Shown here in pieces: positions 5,701-13,731 of a stretch of DNA of 25,526 nt. Origin of the DNA: an uncultured Bacilli bacterium (lineage in GTDB: Bacteria; Bacillota_I; Bacilli_A; RF39; UBA660); NCBI GenBank assembly GCA_947591175.1, contig CANQDB010000008.1, positions 1 to 25,526 on the forward strand, written 5' to 3'. The translations under genes were made by a program, and so were the position numbers. The notes below the pieces were generated by a model, which saw only the letters and a list, made by a program, of their open reading frames with translations, did not search any database and had not been told where the DNA came from. Positions within the stretch are counted from its first letter, which is position 1. Every line of letters starts with the position of its first letter.

Positions 5701-6402
5701 TTATTTTCCTTTCTGTCTCAACACCTCATAAGCCATAATACCAAAGGAAACCGAGGCATTAAGACTATTTACTTGTCCATAAATAGGAATGCGTGCCACA
5801 AAATCGCAATTTTCCCTAACGAGTCTACCCATACCTGTACCTTCATTACCGATTATTAAAGCAATCTTACCACGATAGTCAAACGAGCGATAATCTTCCC
5901 CATCCATCGCTGTTCCGACAATCCAGTAACCTTGTTTTTTTAAAGCATCGATTGCTTGGGAAAGATTGGTAACAAGTGCCACTTTAACGTTTTCAATCGT
6001 TCCCGCCGAAGTCTTTACTACCGTTGCATTTACTGACACCCCGCGGTCTTTAGGTAGAATAATTCCATCAGCCCCAATCGCTTCACAAGTTCTAACGATT
6101 GCTCCTAAGTTATGTGGGTCTTCTAAGTGATCCAATATAACTAAGAAAGAATCCTCGCTTGAACTTATAAGTTCCTCTAAAGGTACATAAGGATAGTCCT
6201 CTACTTCTAATAATACACCTTGATGAACTCCTTTGGCAAATGAATCTAAATCTTTTTTCTTCATTATCTCATATGAAATATTTTTTTCTTCAATCAATGA
6301 TTTTATCTTTTTATCTTGAAAACCTTCTTGTAAGACAACTCTCTTAATTCGTTTGGGATTTTCTAAATAACTAAGTGCTACATTTCTACCATAAACAATC
6401 AT
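5701..6402 (-). CDS. rlmB: 23S rRNA (guanosine-2'-O)-methyltransferase RlmB
   Basis: A TrmH/SpoU-family SPOUT enzyme that 2'-O-methylates a guanosine (G2251 in E. coli) in the P-loop of 23S rRNA using SAM. The 233 aa comprise the N-terminal substrate-binding domain (~1-72, starting MIVYGRNVALSYL) and the knotted catalytic domain. The three motifs are present: DPHNLGAIVRT (95-105) with the catalytic Arg, ALIIGNEGTG (181-190), and IPIYGQVNSLNAS (205-217). Its ATG overlaps the mrnC stop as ATGA, the same coupling as in many Firmicutes, so the two RNA-maturation enzymes are made together. Confidence 0.95.
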   Translation of the reverse strand: MIVYGRNVALSYLENPKRIKRVVLQEGFQDKKIKSLIEEKNISYEIMKKKDLDSFAKGVHQGVLLEVEDYPYVPLEELISSSEDSFLVILDHLEDPHNLGAIVRTCEAIGADGIILPKDRGVSVNATVVKTSAGTIENVKVALVTNLSQAIDALKKQGYWIVGTAMDGEDYRSFDYRGKIALIIGNEGTGMGRLVRENCDFVARIPIYGQVNSLNASVSFGIMAYEVLRQKGK

Positions 6403-6782
6403 TTTAAGTTGCCTCCTACTATCTCTTCCATAATTTCTCTAACTCTATCATCTTTTCCTAAATATGTTAAATAACCGATAACAGCTTCTAAACTAGTCGC
6501 GTGCTTATAGGTCAAAATGTCACAATTTTTAGGATGACGATTACTCTTATAGTTACGAGCCCTATGAATTACCTCTAATTCTTCGACATTAAAAAAATCT
6601 TCCTCTAGTAACTTATTTAAAAAAGATGCTTGACTCTTAGCACTAACATAAGCAAGGGACGCCCGTTGTAAATCGTTAACATGATTTATTTTCTGTCCAA
6701 GCAAATATTTTCTAACATATAGTTCATAGACAGCATCGCCTAAATAGGCAAGCACCAAAACATTTATTTCTAAAACGTTCAT
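6399..6782 (-). CDS. mrnC: Mini-ribonuclease 3
   Basis: Mini-RNase III is an RNase III-like nuclease without a double-stranded RNA-binding domain; in B. subtilis it matures the 3' and 5' ends of 23S rRNA, helped by L3. The 127-aa length fits. Signature parts are LVLAYLGDAVYELYVR near the N-terminus (Asp16), HRARNYKSNRHPKN (73-86), and ATSLEAVIGYLTYLG (95-109, Glu99), which supply the metal-binding acidic residues. Start is ATG 6782 with GGTGAT upstream, and the gene has its own promoter. It overlaps rlmB by 4 bp. Confidence 0.95.
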   Translation of the reverse strand: MNVLEINVLVLAYLGDAVYELYVRKYLLGQKINHVNDLQRASLAYVSAKSQASFLNKLLEEDFFNVEELEVIHRARNYKSNRHPKNCDILTYKHATSLEAVIGYLTYLGKDDRVREIMEEIVGGNLK

Positions 6783-6801
6783 AATATCACCACTACACCA
6801 A

Positions 6802-6807
6802 ATTATA
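6802..6807 (-). promoter_or_regulatory. Extended -10 promoter of mrnC-rlmB
   Basis: TGGTATAAT on the minus strand is a TGn-extended perfect -10 about 20 bp upstream of the mrnC ATG, directly after the T-tract of the preceding terminator. No good -35 is seen, consistent with an extended -10 promoter. Confidence 0.6.
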
Positions 6808-6814
6808 CCATAGA

Positions 6815-6842
6815 AAAACTTGATACCGAAATATCAAGTTTC
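6815..6842 (-). terminator. Terminator after the coiled-coil membrane protein gene
   Basis: On the minus strand AAACTTGATA and TATCAAGTTT form a 10-bp stem with a 6-nt loop (TTTCGG), followed by TTTCT. It lies directly after the stop codon at 6843. Confidence 0.85.
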
Positions 6843-7484
6843 TTATTTTTGAAGTATTTTAGCACTCTTTACTTCTTCTTTTCCAAAATCATTTTCATTT
6901 TGATAAAGGAAACCTACTTTTTGTGGATAATTCGCTTTTATATATTGAAATATTTCCTTACGTCCTTCTTTTAACTTAGAACGTTGTGAGATTAAACTTT
7001 GTTCTTTATCACGTAAGATAGAACGCTTTTTAGTACTTTGATCGATAGTATCTTTCATTAAATCTATTTCTTTAGAATAAGCATCTTCCATATACTCTGG
7101 ATAAGTTTTATATTCTCTACGTGCTAAATCAGTTTTTCTACCAATAACTGCTAATACTGTACTAGCAATAAGACCTGAGACAATCGAAACCATTTTGCCA
7201 ACTGAAAAAGTAACTAACATATTGGCAGGAATAATTACAGCAAAGGCCATAACTGAAGCAAAAGTAAGCCAAATATAAGGATTAAGTTCTTTTAGTTTCT
7301 TTGCTTCTTGAAACTTTCGAAACTCCGAACGATAAGAATTCAAACGTGTTCTAGCATAATCACGAACATTGTATTCTTCCATAAGTTCTTCGTTAAGATC
7401 GATAAGTTCTTGTTCTATTTCTTGAAGACGTTTACCACTTTCATCAAATAATTTGCGACATTCATCATATGTTTGTTTACCCAT
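6843..7484 (-). CDS. Unrecognised coiled-coil protein with two membrane helices
   Basis: I do not recognise this 213-aa protein. Residues ~1-65 are strongly charged and heptad-like (EQELIDLNEELMEEYN), followed by a hydrophobic hairpin of two membrane helices at ~72-115 (IWLTFASVMAFAVIIPANM and VSIVSGLIASTVLAVI). A second charged coiled-coil segment (~130-190) follows. Both coiled coils would lie on the same side of the membrane. Start is ATG 7484 with GGGGGAAG upstream. A perfect consensus SigA promoter drives it and a strong terminator ends it, so it is monocistronic and probably well expressed. It may be a structural or scaffold protein; this is inference. Confidence 0.8.
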   Translation of the reverse strand: MGKQTYDECRKLFDESGKRLQEIEQELIDLNEELMEEYNVRDYARTRLNSYRSEFRKFQEAKKLKELNPYIWLTFASVMAFAVIIPANMLVTFSVGKMVSIVSGLIASTVLAVIGRKTDLARREYKTYPEYMEDAYSKEIDLMKDTIDQSTKKRSILRDKEQSLISQRSKLKEGRKEIFQYIKANYPQKVGFLYQNENDFGKEEVKSAKILQK

Positions 7485-7518
7485 ATTATTCTTCCCCCTT
7501 TAAACAAAATACCGCCTA

Positions 7519-7547
7519 ATTATATCAAAAAAAAAGACTTTTGTCAA
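7519..7547 (-). promoter_or_regulatory. Perfect-consensus SigA promoter of the coiled-coil gene
   Basis: TTGACA (7547-7542), 17 bp, TATAAT (7524-7519): an exact match in both hexamers and spacing. The spacer contains a run of nine T (7527-7535 as A on the plus strand). Confidence 0.9.
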
Positions 7548-7568
7548 ATCTTTTTCTAGGTTTAAGCC

Positions 7569-8267
7569 CTAATTATCCTGATTATTGCTGATAATTAGAA
7601 CAAGGCGTAATAGTTCGAGTAAAGTTGTGGCAAGTGATGCAACGTAAGTAAAAGCTGCCGCTCTTAACATCTTAGTAGTACCACTTAATTCATCTTTACT
7701 AGCTAAATTCAAGCGTTCCAATTCTTTCTTTGCTCGTTTACTAGCATCGAACTCAACTGGTAAAGTAATTAATTGGAAGAACAAAATCACAAGTTCAAGT
7801 CCGACACCAATCCAAGCAATCGTATAATAACCGAAGATGAAACCGATAAGGATTGCAAAGTATCCAAACTTCGAAGATAAATTAACAAACGGAATAATGG
7901 CTCCTCTTAAACGTAAGAAAAAGTAACCGTTTTTATCTTGAATAGCATGACCGCATTCGTGAGCCGCCACACTGTTACTTGCGACACTCGAACCATGAAA
8001 AACTTCGCTAGATAATCTAACGACCTTTCTTTGGGGATCGTAATGATCTGACAAGACTCCTTTAGTCTCGGTAATGTAGATGTCTTCTAGTCCGTTAGCA
8101 TCTAAAATTTCTCTAGCTATTTCAAAGCCAGTTTTTTTCTTTATAGTTTCTACCTTGCGATATTTATTATAAGATGAGTTGACGAACACTTGAGCTACAA
8201 TTGTAATAATCATAGCTATAATCATTAGTCCCCAACCGATCATATCATAACCGTAATAAAAGTACAT
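7569..8267 (-). CDS. YugP-type zinc-dependent membrane peptidase
   Basis: A member of the Zn_peptidase_2 family (YugP), membrane-embedded metallopeptidases of poorly known substrate. The 232 aa begin with a transmembrane helix (~9-29). Then comes a conserved cytoplasmic region including KTGFEIAREILDANGL, and the zinc motif HECGH at 103-107 (HExxH, with Glu104 catalytic). The sequence PVEFDASKRA (171-180) is the usual downstream family motif, and further hydrophobic segments span ~122-165 and the C-terminus. Start is ATG 8267 with GGAGGAG overlapping the cysS end; cysS ends 9 bp upstream, so the two genes form an operon. Function in quality control is inferred from the family. Confidence 0.92.
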   Translation of the reverse strand: MYFYYGYDMIGWGLMIIAMIITIVAQVFVNSSYNKYRKVETIKKKTGFEIAREILDANGLEDIYITETKGVLSDHYDPQRKVVRLSSEVFHGSSVASNSVAAHECGHAIQDKNGYFFLRLRGAIIPFVNLSSKFGYFAILIGFIFGYYTIAWIGVGLELVILFFQLITLPVEFDASKRAKKELERLNLASKDELSGTTKMLRAAAFTYVASLATTLLELLRLVLIISNNQDN

Positions 8268-8276
8268 ATTCTCCTC

Positions 8277-9668
8277 CTATATCTTCGTATAAGTAGTGCC
8301 TTCTCGTCCATCGATTAATCTATATCCTAAATCTTCAACTTCGGATCTTATAGCATCAGCTTTAGCAAAATCTTTATTTTTCTTTGCTTCCGTGCGCTCT
8401 TGAATCTTTTCTTGCAAAACTTTATCGATATCTTGGTCTACTTCTTCTTCGTCTAAAAGTCCGAGCGATAATACTTGATCGAATTTTTCAACTAAGTAGA
8501 GTTTCGTGAAATCAGTTAATTCGTCGTCTTTCAACACATCGTATAAAACCGTTAACATACTGGCTGTATTCAAATCATTTTCGATAGCCTCTCTAAACTG
8601 ATGTTCGTAATAATCGACTTTTCCATCCTTTAAATCAGGAGTTCTATCTAAAGATTGTACTTTGTTTTTAAGTTTTTTATATGCTTGACTTGCTCCGTCT
8701 AATGCTTCGTATGAAAAGACAAGTTGACTTCTGTAATGACTATTCAAGCAGAAATAACGATAAGCTAATGGATCGTATCCTTTCTCTTCTAAAAGTGAAA
8801 GCGTTAAGAATTCCCCTTTGGACTTACTCATCTTGCCACCTTTATCATTTAAGTGTTCCCCATGGCACCAGTAACGGCACCAAGGGTGACCTAAATAGGC
8901 CTCGCTTTGCGCAATCTCATTAGTATGATGCGGAAAAATATTATCGACTCCGCCACAGTGAATATCCAAGAACTCTCCAAGGTACTTAATCGAAATACCA
9001 GAACACTCGATATGCCAACCAGGGTAACCTACTCCCCAAGGCGAATCCCATTTCATATCCTGATTTTCAAACTTCGAAAGTGTAAACCATAATCCAAAGT
9101 CGAAAGGATTCCTCTTAGCCACATCTTCTTCGACTGTTTCACGTACCCCAACCATTAATTCTTCAGGGTTTTTACCCGATAATTGGTAGTACTCCTTCGC
9201 TTTAGTGATATCGAAATACACATTTCCGTTCGAAATATAAGCGTAACCTTCGTTCAACATTTTTTGAATCATTTGTATATAAGTATCAATCTGATCGCTT
9301 GCTTTTTCGACAACTGCCGGCTTTTTTATGTTAAGTTTGGCACAGTCATCAAAGAAAGCTTTCGTATAGAAATCTGCTAGTTCATAAACTGTCTTATGCT
9401 CACGTTCGGCACCTAACTTCATCTTGTCTTCTCCAGAATCCGCATCACTTGTCATATGTCCGACATCTGTAATATTCATCACTCTTTTTACTTCGTACCC
9501 TAAAAAAGTAAGACCTTTCTCTAAGACGTCTTCAAAGATATAGGTACGCAAATTACCAATATGAGCATAATGATAAACAGTTGGACCACAAGTATACATC
9601 CGGACAACTCCCTCTTCGTAAGGAACAAAGTCCTCAACTCGATGATGCAAAGTATTATAGATACGCAT
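8277..9668 (-). CDS. cysS: Cysteinyl-tRNA synthetase
   Basis: A class I synthetase charging tRNA-Cys. The 463 aa match the family. The HIGH-type motif (HIGN) lies at 36-39 in TVYHYAHIGNLR, and the KMSKS loop at 279-283. Likely zinc ligands Cys27 (TCGPT), Cys222 (HIECSG) and the HHTNE segment (247-251) are all present, consistent with Zn-based cysteine selection. The C-terminal helical region (EKIQERTEAKKNKDFAKAD) is standard. Start ATG 9668 has a modest Shine-Dalgarno (GTGGTGG). No T-box is visible in the ~100-bp upstream gap. In Bacillus cysS precedes mrnC; here yugP and a second gene are interposed. Confidence 0.97.
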   Translation of the reverse strand: MRIYNTLHHRVEDFVPYEEGVVRMYTCGPTVYHYAHIGNLRTYIFEDVLEKGLTFLGYEVKRVMNITDVGHMTSDADSGEDKMKLGAEREHKTVYELADFYTKAFFDDCAKLNIKKPAVVEKASDQIDTYIQMIQKMLNEGYAYISNGNVYFDITKAKEYYQLSGKNPEELMVGVRETVEEDVAKRNPFDFGLWFTLSKFENQDMKWDSPWGVGYPGWHIECSGISIKYLGEFLDIHCGGVDNIFPHHTNEIAQSEAYLGHPWCRYWCHGEHLNDKGGKMSKSKGEFLTLSLLEEKGYDPLAYRYFCLNSHYRSQLVFSYEALDGASQAYKKLKNKVQSLDRTPDLKDGKVDYYEHQFREAIENDLNTASMLTVLYDVLKDDELTDFTKLYLVEKFDQVLSLGLLDEEEVDQDIDKVLQEKIQERTEAKKNKDFAKADAIRSEVEDLGYRLIDGREGTTYTKI

Positions 9669-9733
9669 ATTACCACCACTTTCTATGTATTATAAATCAC
9701 CTTTACGGACAAAATATGTAAAATCATAGATTT

Positions 9734-9739
9734 AGTATA
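9734..9739 (-). promoter_or_regulatory. Probable extended -10 promoter of cysS-yugP
   Basis: TGGTATACT on the minus strand is a TGn-extended -10, about 65 bp before the cysS ATG and just after the clpC terminator. There is no clear -35. Confidence 0.45.
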
Positions 9740-9756
9740 CCATTTTTTAAAAACGG

Positions 9757-9776
9757 AAAAAAGACCTAACTAGGTT
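9757..9776 (-). terminator. Short terminator overlapping the end of clpC
   Basis: ACCT-AGTT-AGGT, overlapping the TAG stop of clpC, is followed by CTTTTTT. The stem is short, so termination may be partial. Confidence 0.5.
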
Positions 9777-12079
9777 AAGCTTTTTACAAAAACCTTGCTT
9801 TTGCCTTCCAGCAAATTATTTAAGACGATAATATCTAGCTTGTCGTGAATAATGGATTTTATCTTCCGGGCACCAAATGTTTCAAAGTCGGATAGGTCTA
9901 AAATTTCATTTCTTACCGAATTATCTATTTTTAAATGAATTCCTTTGGATAAAAATAGTTCTTTGGCAGTATTGAGTTCTTTATCGATAATATTTAGCAT
10001 TACATCTTTATTCATCGCTTCAAATACCATCGTATGCTCGATTCTATTTAAAAACTCGACACTTAAAGATTCTTTTAACTTACTTAAAACCGAAGCCTTC
10101 TTATCTTCATGGAACCCAATATTATCGATATTGCAGCCTATATTGGAAGTCATGAATATTAAAACATGATCGAATCTTACTTTAGCCCCATCACTTGTCT
10201 TCATGACTCCATCGTCTAGTGCTTGTAAAAATAATTGTAAGACTGCTGGATGAGCTTTTTCAATTTCATCGAGTAACAAAATAGAGTATGGAAATGTCCT
10301 AATCTGTTCTAGCACTGTGTTACTTTCTTGATAACCAACGTAACCTGGAGGTGAACCGATAATCTTGCTGATACTGTGACTTTCTCTATATTCACTCATA
10401 TCTAATCTTATAAAATGTTCTTCTCCAACCATTCTCTTGGCATAAGCTTTAACGAGTTGAGTCTTTCCAACCCCAGTTTTTCCAACAAAGAGGAATGAAC
10501 AAGGCTTTCCTTCAACACGTAACCCTAATTGTATTCTTTTTGTCGCCAAATATAGTTCGCGTATTACTTCTTTTTGACCAAGTACTTCTTCGTTAAGTTC
10601 TTTCTCTAAAGACGCGAAATACTTATTTGGATAAGTTGCTAAATCGTAAACTGGAATCTTTGTCTTCTCTTCTAAAAGAGATAAGATTGTTTCCTTATCG
10701 ACCTCTTTAGGAGCTTGTTTTGAAGACAACTTTAAATTTAAACGATTAATCTTATCTTCAATTTTCTTTTCTTTTTCTTTTAAAAGTGAAGCGGCCTTAA
10801 AGTCTTGTTGCATAATCATTTTATTTTTATCTTTCTGTACCTCACTTAACTTTTCTTTTAAAGAGTCCAACTTAACCAAATTAGGATGAACCATCAAAGC
10901 AACTTTAGCCGATACTTCATCTAACAAGTCAATCGCCTTGTCAGGTTGTCTTCGGTCGAAGAAATATCTATCTGATAAATCAACAATCATCGTTAACAAA
11001 TCATCCGCAATATGAACGTGATGATAACCTTCATAAAGAGGTTTTAGTCTTTTTAAAATAGCAATTGTCTTCTCTCTCGTAGGCTCTTCAACTAAAATAG
11101 TTTGAAAACGTCTTGCAAAGGCTTTATCTTTTTCGATAAAGTGTTTGTATTCAGCAGTCGTCGTAGCTCCAATCAGACGAATTTTTCCCCTAGCCAAAAT
11201 CGGTTTTAAAATGTTCGAAGCATCGATTGCCCCTTCAGCTCCACCTGCACCTACCAAAGTATGGATTTCATCGACAAAAAGTATTATCTCAGGATGTCCT
11301 TCGACTTCCTTTAAAATCTTATTGACTCTTTCCTCGAACTCGCCACGATATTTAGTTCCGGCAACCAAGCCTGCGATTGATAAGGATAATATTCTTTTAC
11401 CTCGTAGTTTTTCAGGAACTTTATCGTTAACGATAAGACGTGCTAACTCTTCGACAATGGCCGTCTTTCCAACGCCAGCTTCTCCAATTAATAAAGGATT
11501 ATTCTTAGTCCTTCGAGATAAAATTTCCATAAGTCTTTCGAGTTCACTATCTCTAGCAATAACAGGATCAACTTCTTTCTTTACAACACACTCATTAAAA
11601 TCGATCGCAAACTCTTCGACCATTAATTTCTTACCACTTTTACCACTCTTCTTAACAAAAGGCGTTGCAAAAGACTGATAAAGTTCATCCAAATCGATTC
11701 CTAGGCCAAGTAAAATGCGAATAGCCACTCCTTCTCCTTCATCTAAAAGAGATAAGAAAAGATGCTCGACTGTAACTTCGCCATCACTCGACTCTTTTGC
11801 TTCCAAAATTGCTCCTTCTAAAATTCTTTTCAATAAAGGTGTATATAAAAACCAGGGATTATCTTCATTACCTAAACCGATAACCCTAATAACTTCTTCT
11901 TTCATTTTTTTATAGGTAAGGTCATACGTTTGCAACTTCTTGGCAACTTCATTATTCTTATTTCTTAAAATTGCTAAAAGTAGATGTTCACTTCCAACAT
12001 ATGGATGCTTTAATGCTGCCATTTCACTTTTAGCTAAAACTAATATTTTTTGTGCTTCTTCTGTAAACTTTGAAAACAT
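9770..12079 (-). CDS. clpC: ATP-dependent Clp protease ATP-binding subunit ClpC
   Basis: An Hsp100 unfoldase that feeds substrates to ClpP. The 769 aa contain the paired N-domain repeats (~1-140) and a first AAA+ module (Walker A GEAGVGKT 199-206; Walker B ILFVDE ~266-271). A short middle domain with a UVR-like segment (KDKNKMIMQQDFKAASLLKE, ~416-435) marks it as ClpC rather than ClpB. The second AAA+ module has Walker A GKTGVGKT (533-540), and IGF at 654-656 fits the ClpP-docking loop. Start ATG 12079 has AAGGGGAG upstream. In Bacillus it is the last gene of ctsR-mcsA-mcsB-clpC; here it is alone, so CtsR/McsB arginine-phosphate control is either encoded elsewhere or absent. I see no CtsR heptad repeat upstream. 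Confidence 0.95.
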   Translation of the reverse strand: MFSKFTEEAQKILVLAKSEMAALKHPYVGSEHLLLAILRNKNNEVAKKLQTYDLTYKKMKEEVIRVIGLGNEDNPWFLYTPLLKRILEGAILEAKESSDGEVTVEHLFLSLLDEGEGVAIRILLGLGIDLDELYQSFATPFVKKSGKSGKKLMVEEFAIDFNECVVKKEVDPVIARDSELERLMEILSRRTKNNPLLIGEAGVGKTAIVEELARLIVNDKVPEKLRGKRILSLSIAGLVAGTKYRGEFEERVNKILKEVEGHPEIILFVDEIHTLVGAGGAEGAIDASNILKPILARGKIRLIGATTTAEYKHFIEKDKAFARRFQTILVEEPTREKTIAILKRLKPLYEGYHHVHIADDLLTMIVDLSDRYFFDRRQPDKAIDLLDEVSAKVALMVHPNLVKLDSLKEKLSEVQKDKNKMIMQQDFKAASLLKEKEKKIEDKINRLNLKLSSKQAPKEVDKETILSLLEEKTKIPVYDLATYPNKYFASLEKELNEEVLGQKEVIRELYLATKRIQLGLRVEGKPCSFLFVGKTGVGKTQLVKAYAKRMVGEEHFIRLDMSEYRESHSISKIIGSPPGYVGYQESNTVLEQIRTFPYSILLLDEIEKAHPAVLQLFLQALDDGVMKTSDGAKVRFDHVLIFMTSNIGCNIDNIGFHEDKKASVLSKLKESLSVEFLNRIEHTMVFEAMNKDVMLNIIDKELNTAKELFLSKGIHLKIDNSVRNEILDLSDFETFGARKIKSIIHDKLDIIVLNNLLEGKSKVFVKSLT

Positions 12080-12108
12080 AAGAACTCCCCTTTCATTTAA
12101 GTCTATGA

Positions 12109-12137
12109 TTATTATGTGAAAAAAGAGATTATTTCAA
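12109..12137 (-). promoter_or_regulatory. Possible clpC promoter
   Basis: TTGAAA (12137-12132) and a poor -10 TAATAA (12114-12109) are separated by 17 bp on the minus strand between the transporter terminator and clpC. It is the only candidate in the gap. Confidence 0.3.
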
Positions 12138-12142
12138 ACAAA

Positions 12143-12182
12143 AAAAGCATAAAAAAACTGCAGTATTTTTGAACTACAGTTT
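12143..12182 (-). terminator. Terminator after the transporter gene
   Basis: On the minus strand AACTGTAGT and ACTGCAGTT pair over 9 bp (one G-U), followed by seven T and, after ATGC, seven more. It lies 7 bp past the stop codon. Confidence 0.88.
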
Positions 12183-12189
12183 CTAATAG

Positions 12190-13623
12190 CTACACAATTA
12201 AGATAATTGTGAATATAACAAATAGTACAACTAACAAAGCCGCAACCATCTGCCAAATATGTTTTAACCACTCTTTATAAGAAACATTCAAGTAGCAAAG
12301 CGTACCCATCAAGATTACACTAGTTGGAGCCACTAACATCGTTAATCCATAAAGTGCTTGGAACATAATACTAATAAGTGGATAATATGTAGAATCAGTA
12401 AATACCATTGTTAAATAAGGTAAAGTACTTTGAGCCACATAGAACGTATCGACATTAAACAAAGAAGATAAGATAGATACTAATCCAACAGTAACGATAT
12501 TGAAGCCACTCGACAATTCAATAATCATCTTATAGATAGTTAATTGAACTGGATGAAAGGCAAAAATAAGTAATACTGTATAGATTAAAAGCATAAGTCC
12601 TGCTGGACGAACAGCCTTCTTTAAACCATCTTTCAAACCTTTCAAGAAGTCATCTAGTTTCATTCTATAGCATAAAGCGATAATACTAGCACTAATCAAA
12701 AGTACTGCTCCTAAAGTATAGAATGGCGTTTGTGATAAACTAGTCCATTGACCAAATGGCATTATAGCACCTAAAATCTTGTAAAGAATAGGATAACCTG
12801 AAATTTGAAAATCCATTACCCAATTTGTAGCATCGGTAAATGCCGTAACTCCAAAGACAGATTCCCAAGGAATATAAGCCATGACCATGACGATTAAGGC
12901 TACATCAAAGAAAATAGCTAAAGGCCAAACACTCTTTGGTTTTTCAACTTCACTAGGAACGTATTCTTTTTCAGCTAAATCAGTCGTATTTCTCGTTTTG
13001 TTGCCATAATACAATACATGGAAAATAAGAAGTACCAAGCCAACAACCAAAATTAGAAGTTTAGTCGTAATTTCAGTTTCAGGAGCAATTCCTAAATTAT
13101 CTAAGAAACCTCCGATATTTTCAACACCGTAAGTAGTTCCCATCATACCGACAAGTAAAGAACCTACTGTAACTGAGGCAGCTACTAATTTGTTGTAACC
13201 CATAAGTAGAACAACTGCGATTACTAATGGGAATAAGAACAGCATAGCATAGTTAAGTCCCGAAATAGAAGTAAGTCCAGCAATTAAAATCATCGAGAAG
13301 GCTAAGAATATCCATTCGCGCCCATTAAATCCTTTAACTAACTTATCGAGTAAACTACGATATGCTCCAGTCTTGGAAATAATTCCATAAAACGCCCCAA
13401 CAGCAAGTACAAATACAAAGATTGGTGAGAAATAATATATTGCTTGAGATGGATAAGTGAATAAATCAAGAAGTCCAACTTCAGCCCTTGTTCCATCAGC
13501 CAACAATGTAGCAGCACCTGTCGTTTGATCATACTGAATTGTCGTAATACTAAATACCCAAGTACATAATGCTGCAACGACAATTGAGATTAAAATAACT
13601 TTCAATAAATTATGTTTCTTCAT
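12190..13623 (-). CDS. YfcC/DcuC-type multi-pass membrane transporter
   Basis: A 477-aa polytopic protein with about twelve hydrophobic helices, of the YfcC/C4-dicarboxylate anaerobic carrier-like group (ion transporter superfamily). Members are annotated as basic amino acid or dicarboxylate carriers; the substrate is not readable from sequence. Helpful segments are SGLNYAMLFLFPLVIAVVLL, a Gly-rich GSLLVGMMGTTYG loop, and the C-terminal half ending LYGLTMLVAPTSVILMG. The start at ATG 13623 (MKKHNLLKVILISIV) has GGAGGG ideally placed; the longer frame upstream runs through the promoter. It is monocistronic, with its own promoter and terminator, and has no counterpart in the Bacillus interval between lysS and clpC. 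Confidence 0.82.
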   Translation of the reverse strand: MKKHNLLKVILISIVVAALCTWVFSITTIQYDQTTGAATLLADGTRAEVGLLDLFTYPSQAIYYFSPIFVFVLAVGAFYGIISKTGAYRSLLDKLVKGFNGREWIFLAFSMILIAGLTSISGLNYAMLFLFPLVIAVVLLMGYNKLVAASVTVGSLLVGMMGTTYGVENIGGFLDNLGIAPETEITTKLLILVVGLVLLIFHVLYYGNKTRNTTDLAEKEYVPSEVEKPKSVWPLAIFFDVALIVMVMAYIPWESVFGVTAFTDATNWVMDFQISGYPILYKILGAIMPFGQWTSLSQTPFYTLGAVLLISASIIALCYRMKLDDFLKGLKDGLKKAVRPAGLMLLIYTVLLIFAFHPVQLTIYKMIIELSSGFNIVTVGLVSILSSLFNVDTFYVAQSTLPYLTMVFTDSTYYPLISIMFQALYGLTMLVAPTSVILMGTLCYLNVSYKEWLKHIWQMVAALLVVLFVIFTIILIV

Positions 13624-13639
13624 ATAAACCCTCCTATTT

Positions 13640-13670
13640 CCAATTATACACCCACCCCAAAAAAATACAA
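13640..13670 (-). promoter_or_regulatory. Promoter of the transporter gene
   Basis: A perfect TATAAT lies ~20 bp before the ribosome binding site on the minus strand, with TTGTAT 16 bp further upstream as a partial -35. The T- and G-rich spacer is unusual. Confidence 0.5.
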
Positions 13671-13693
13671 ACAAGTTTACTAAAATTTACACA

Positions 13694-13724
13694 AAAACCC
13701 ATTTTTTCAACAAAATGGGCTTGC
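13694..13724 (-). terminator. Terminator after lysS
   Basis: On the minus strand CCCATTTT and AAAATGGG form a stem around a small loop, followed by TTTTTG. It is 8 bp past the lysS stop. Confidence 0.85.
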
Positions 13725-13731
13725 TTTTTTT

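Noticed and set aside
9669..9769. T-box riboswitch upstream of cysS
   Set aside because: The gap is only ~100 bp and lacks a T-box consensus; the same holds for lysS, which starts inside the preceding gene.
11145..11678. Plus-strand 177-codon frame inside clpC
   Set aside because: It lies opposite the conserved first AAA+ module, has no Shine-Dalgarno and resembles no family; an antisense shadow.
13624..13674. Longer N-terminus of the transporter starting at 13674
   Set aside because: This stretch contains the TATAAT and the ribosome binding site used by the ATG at 13623.
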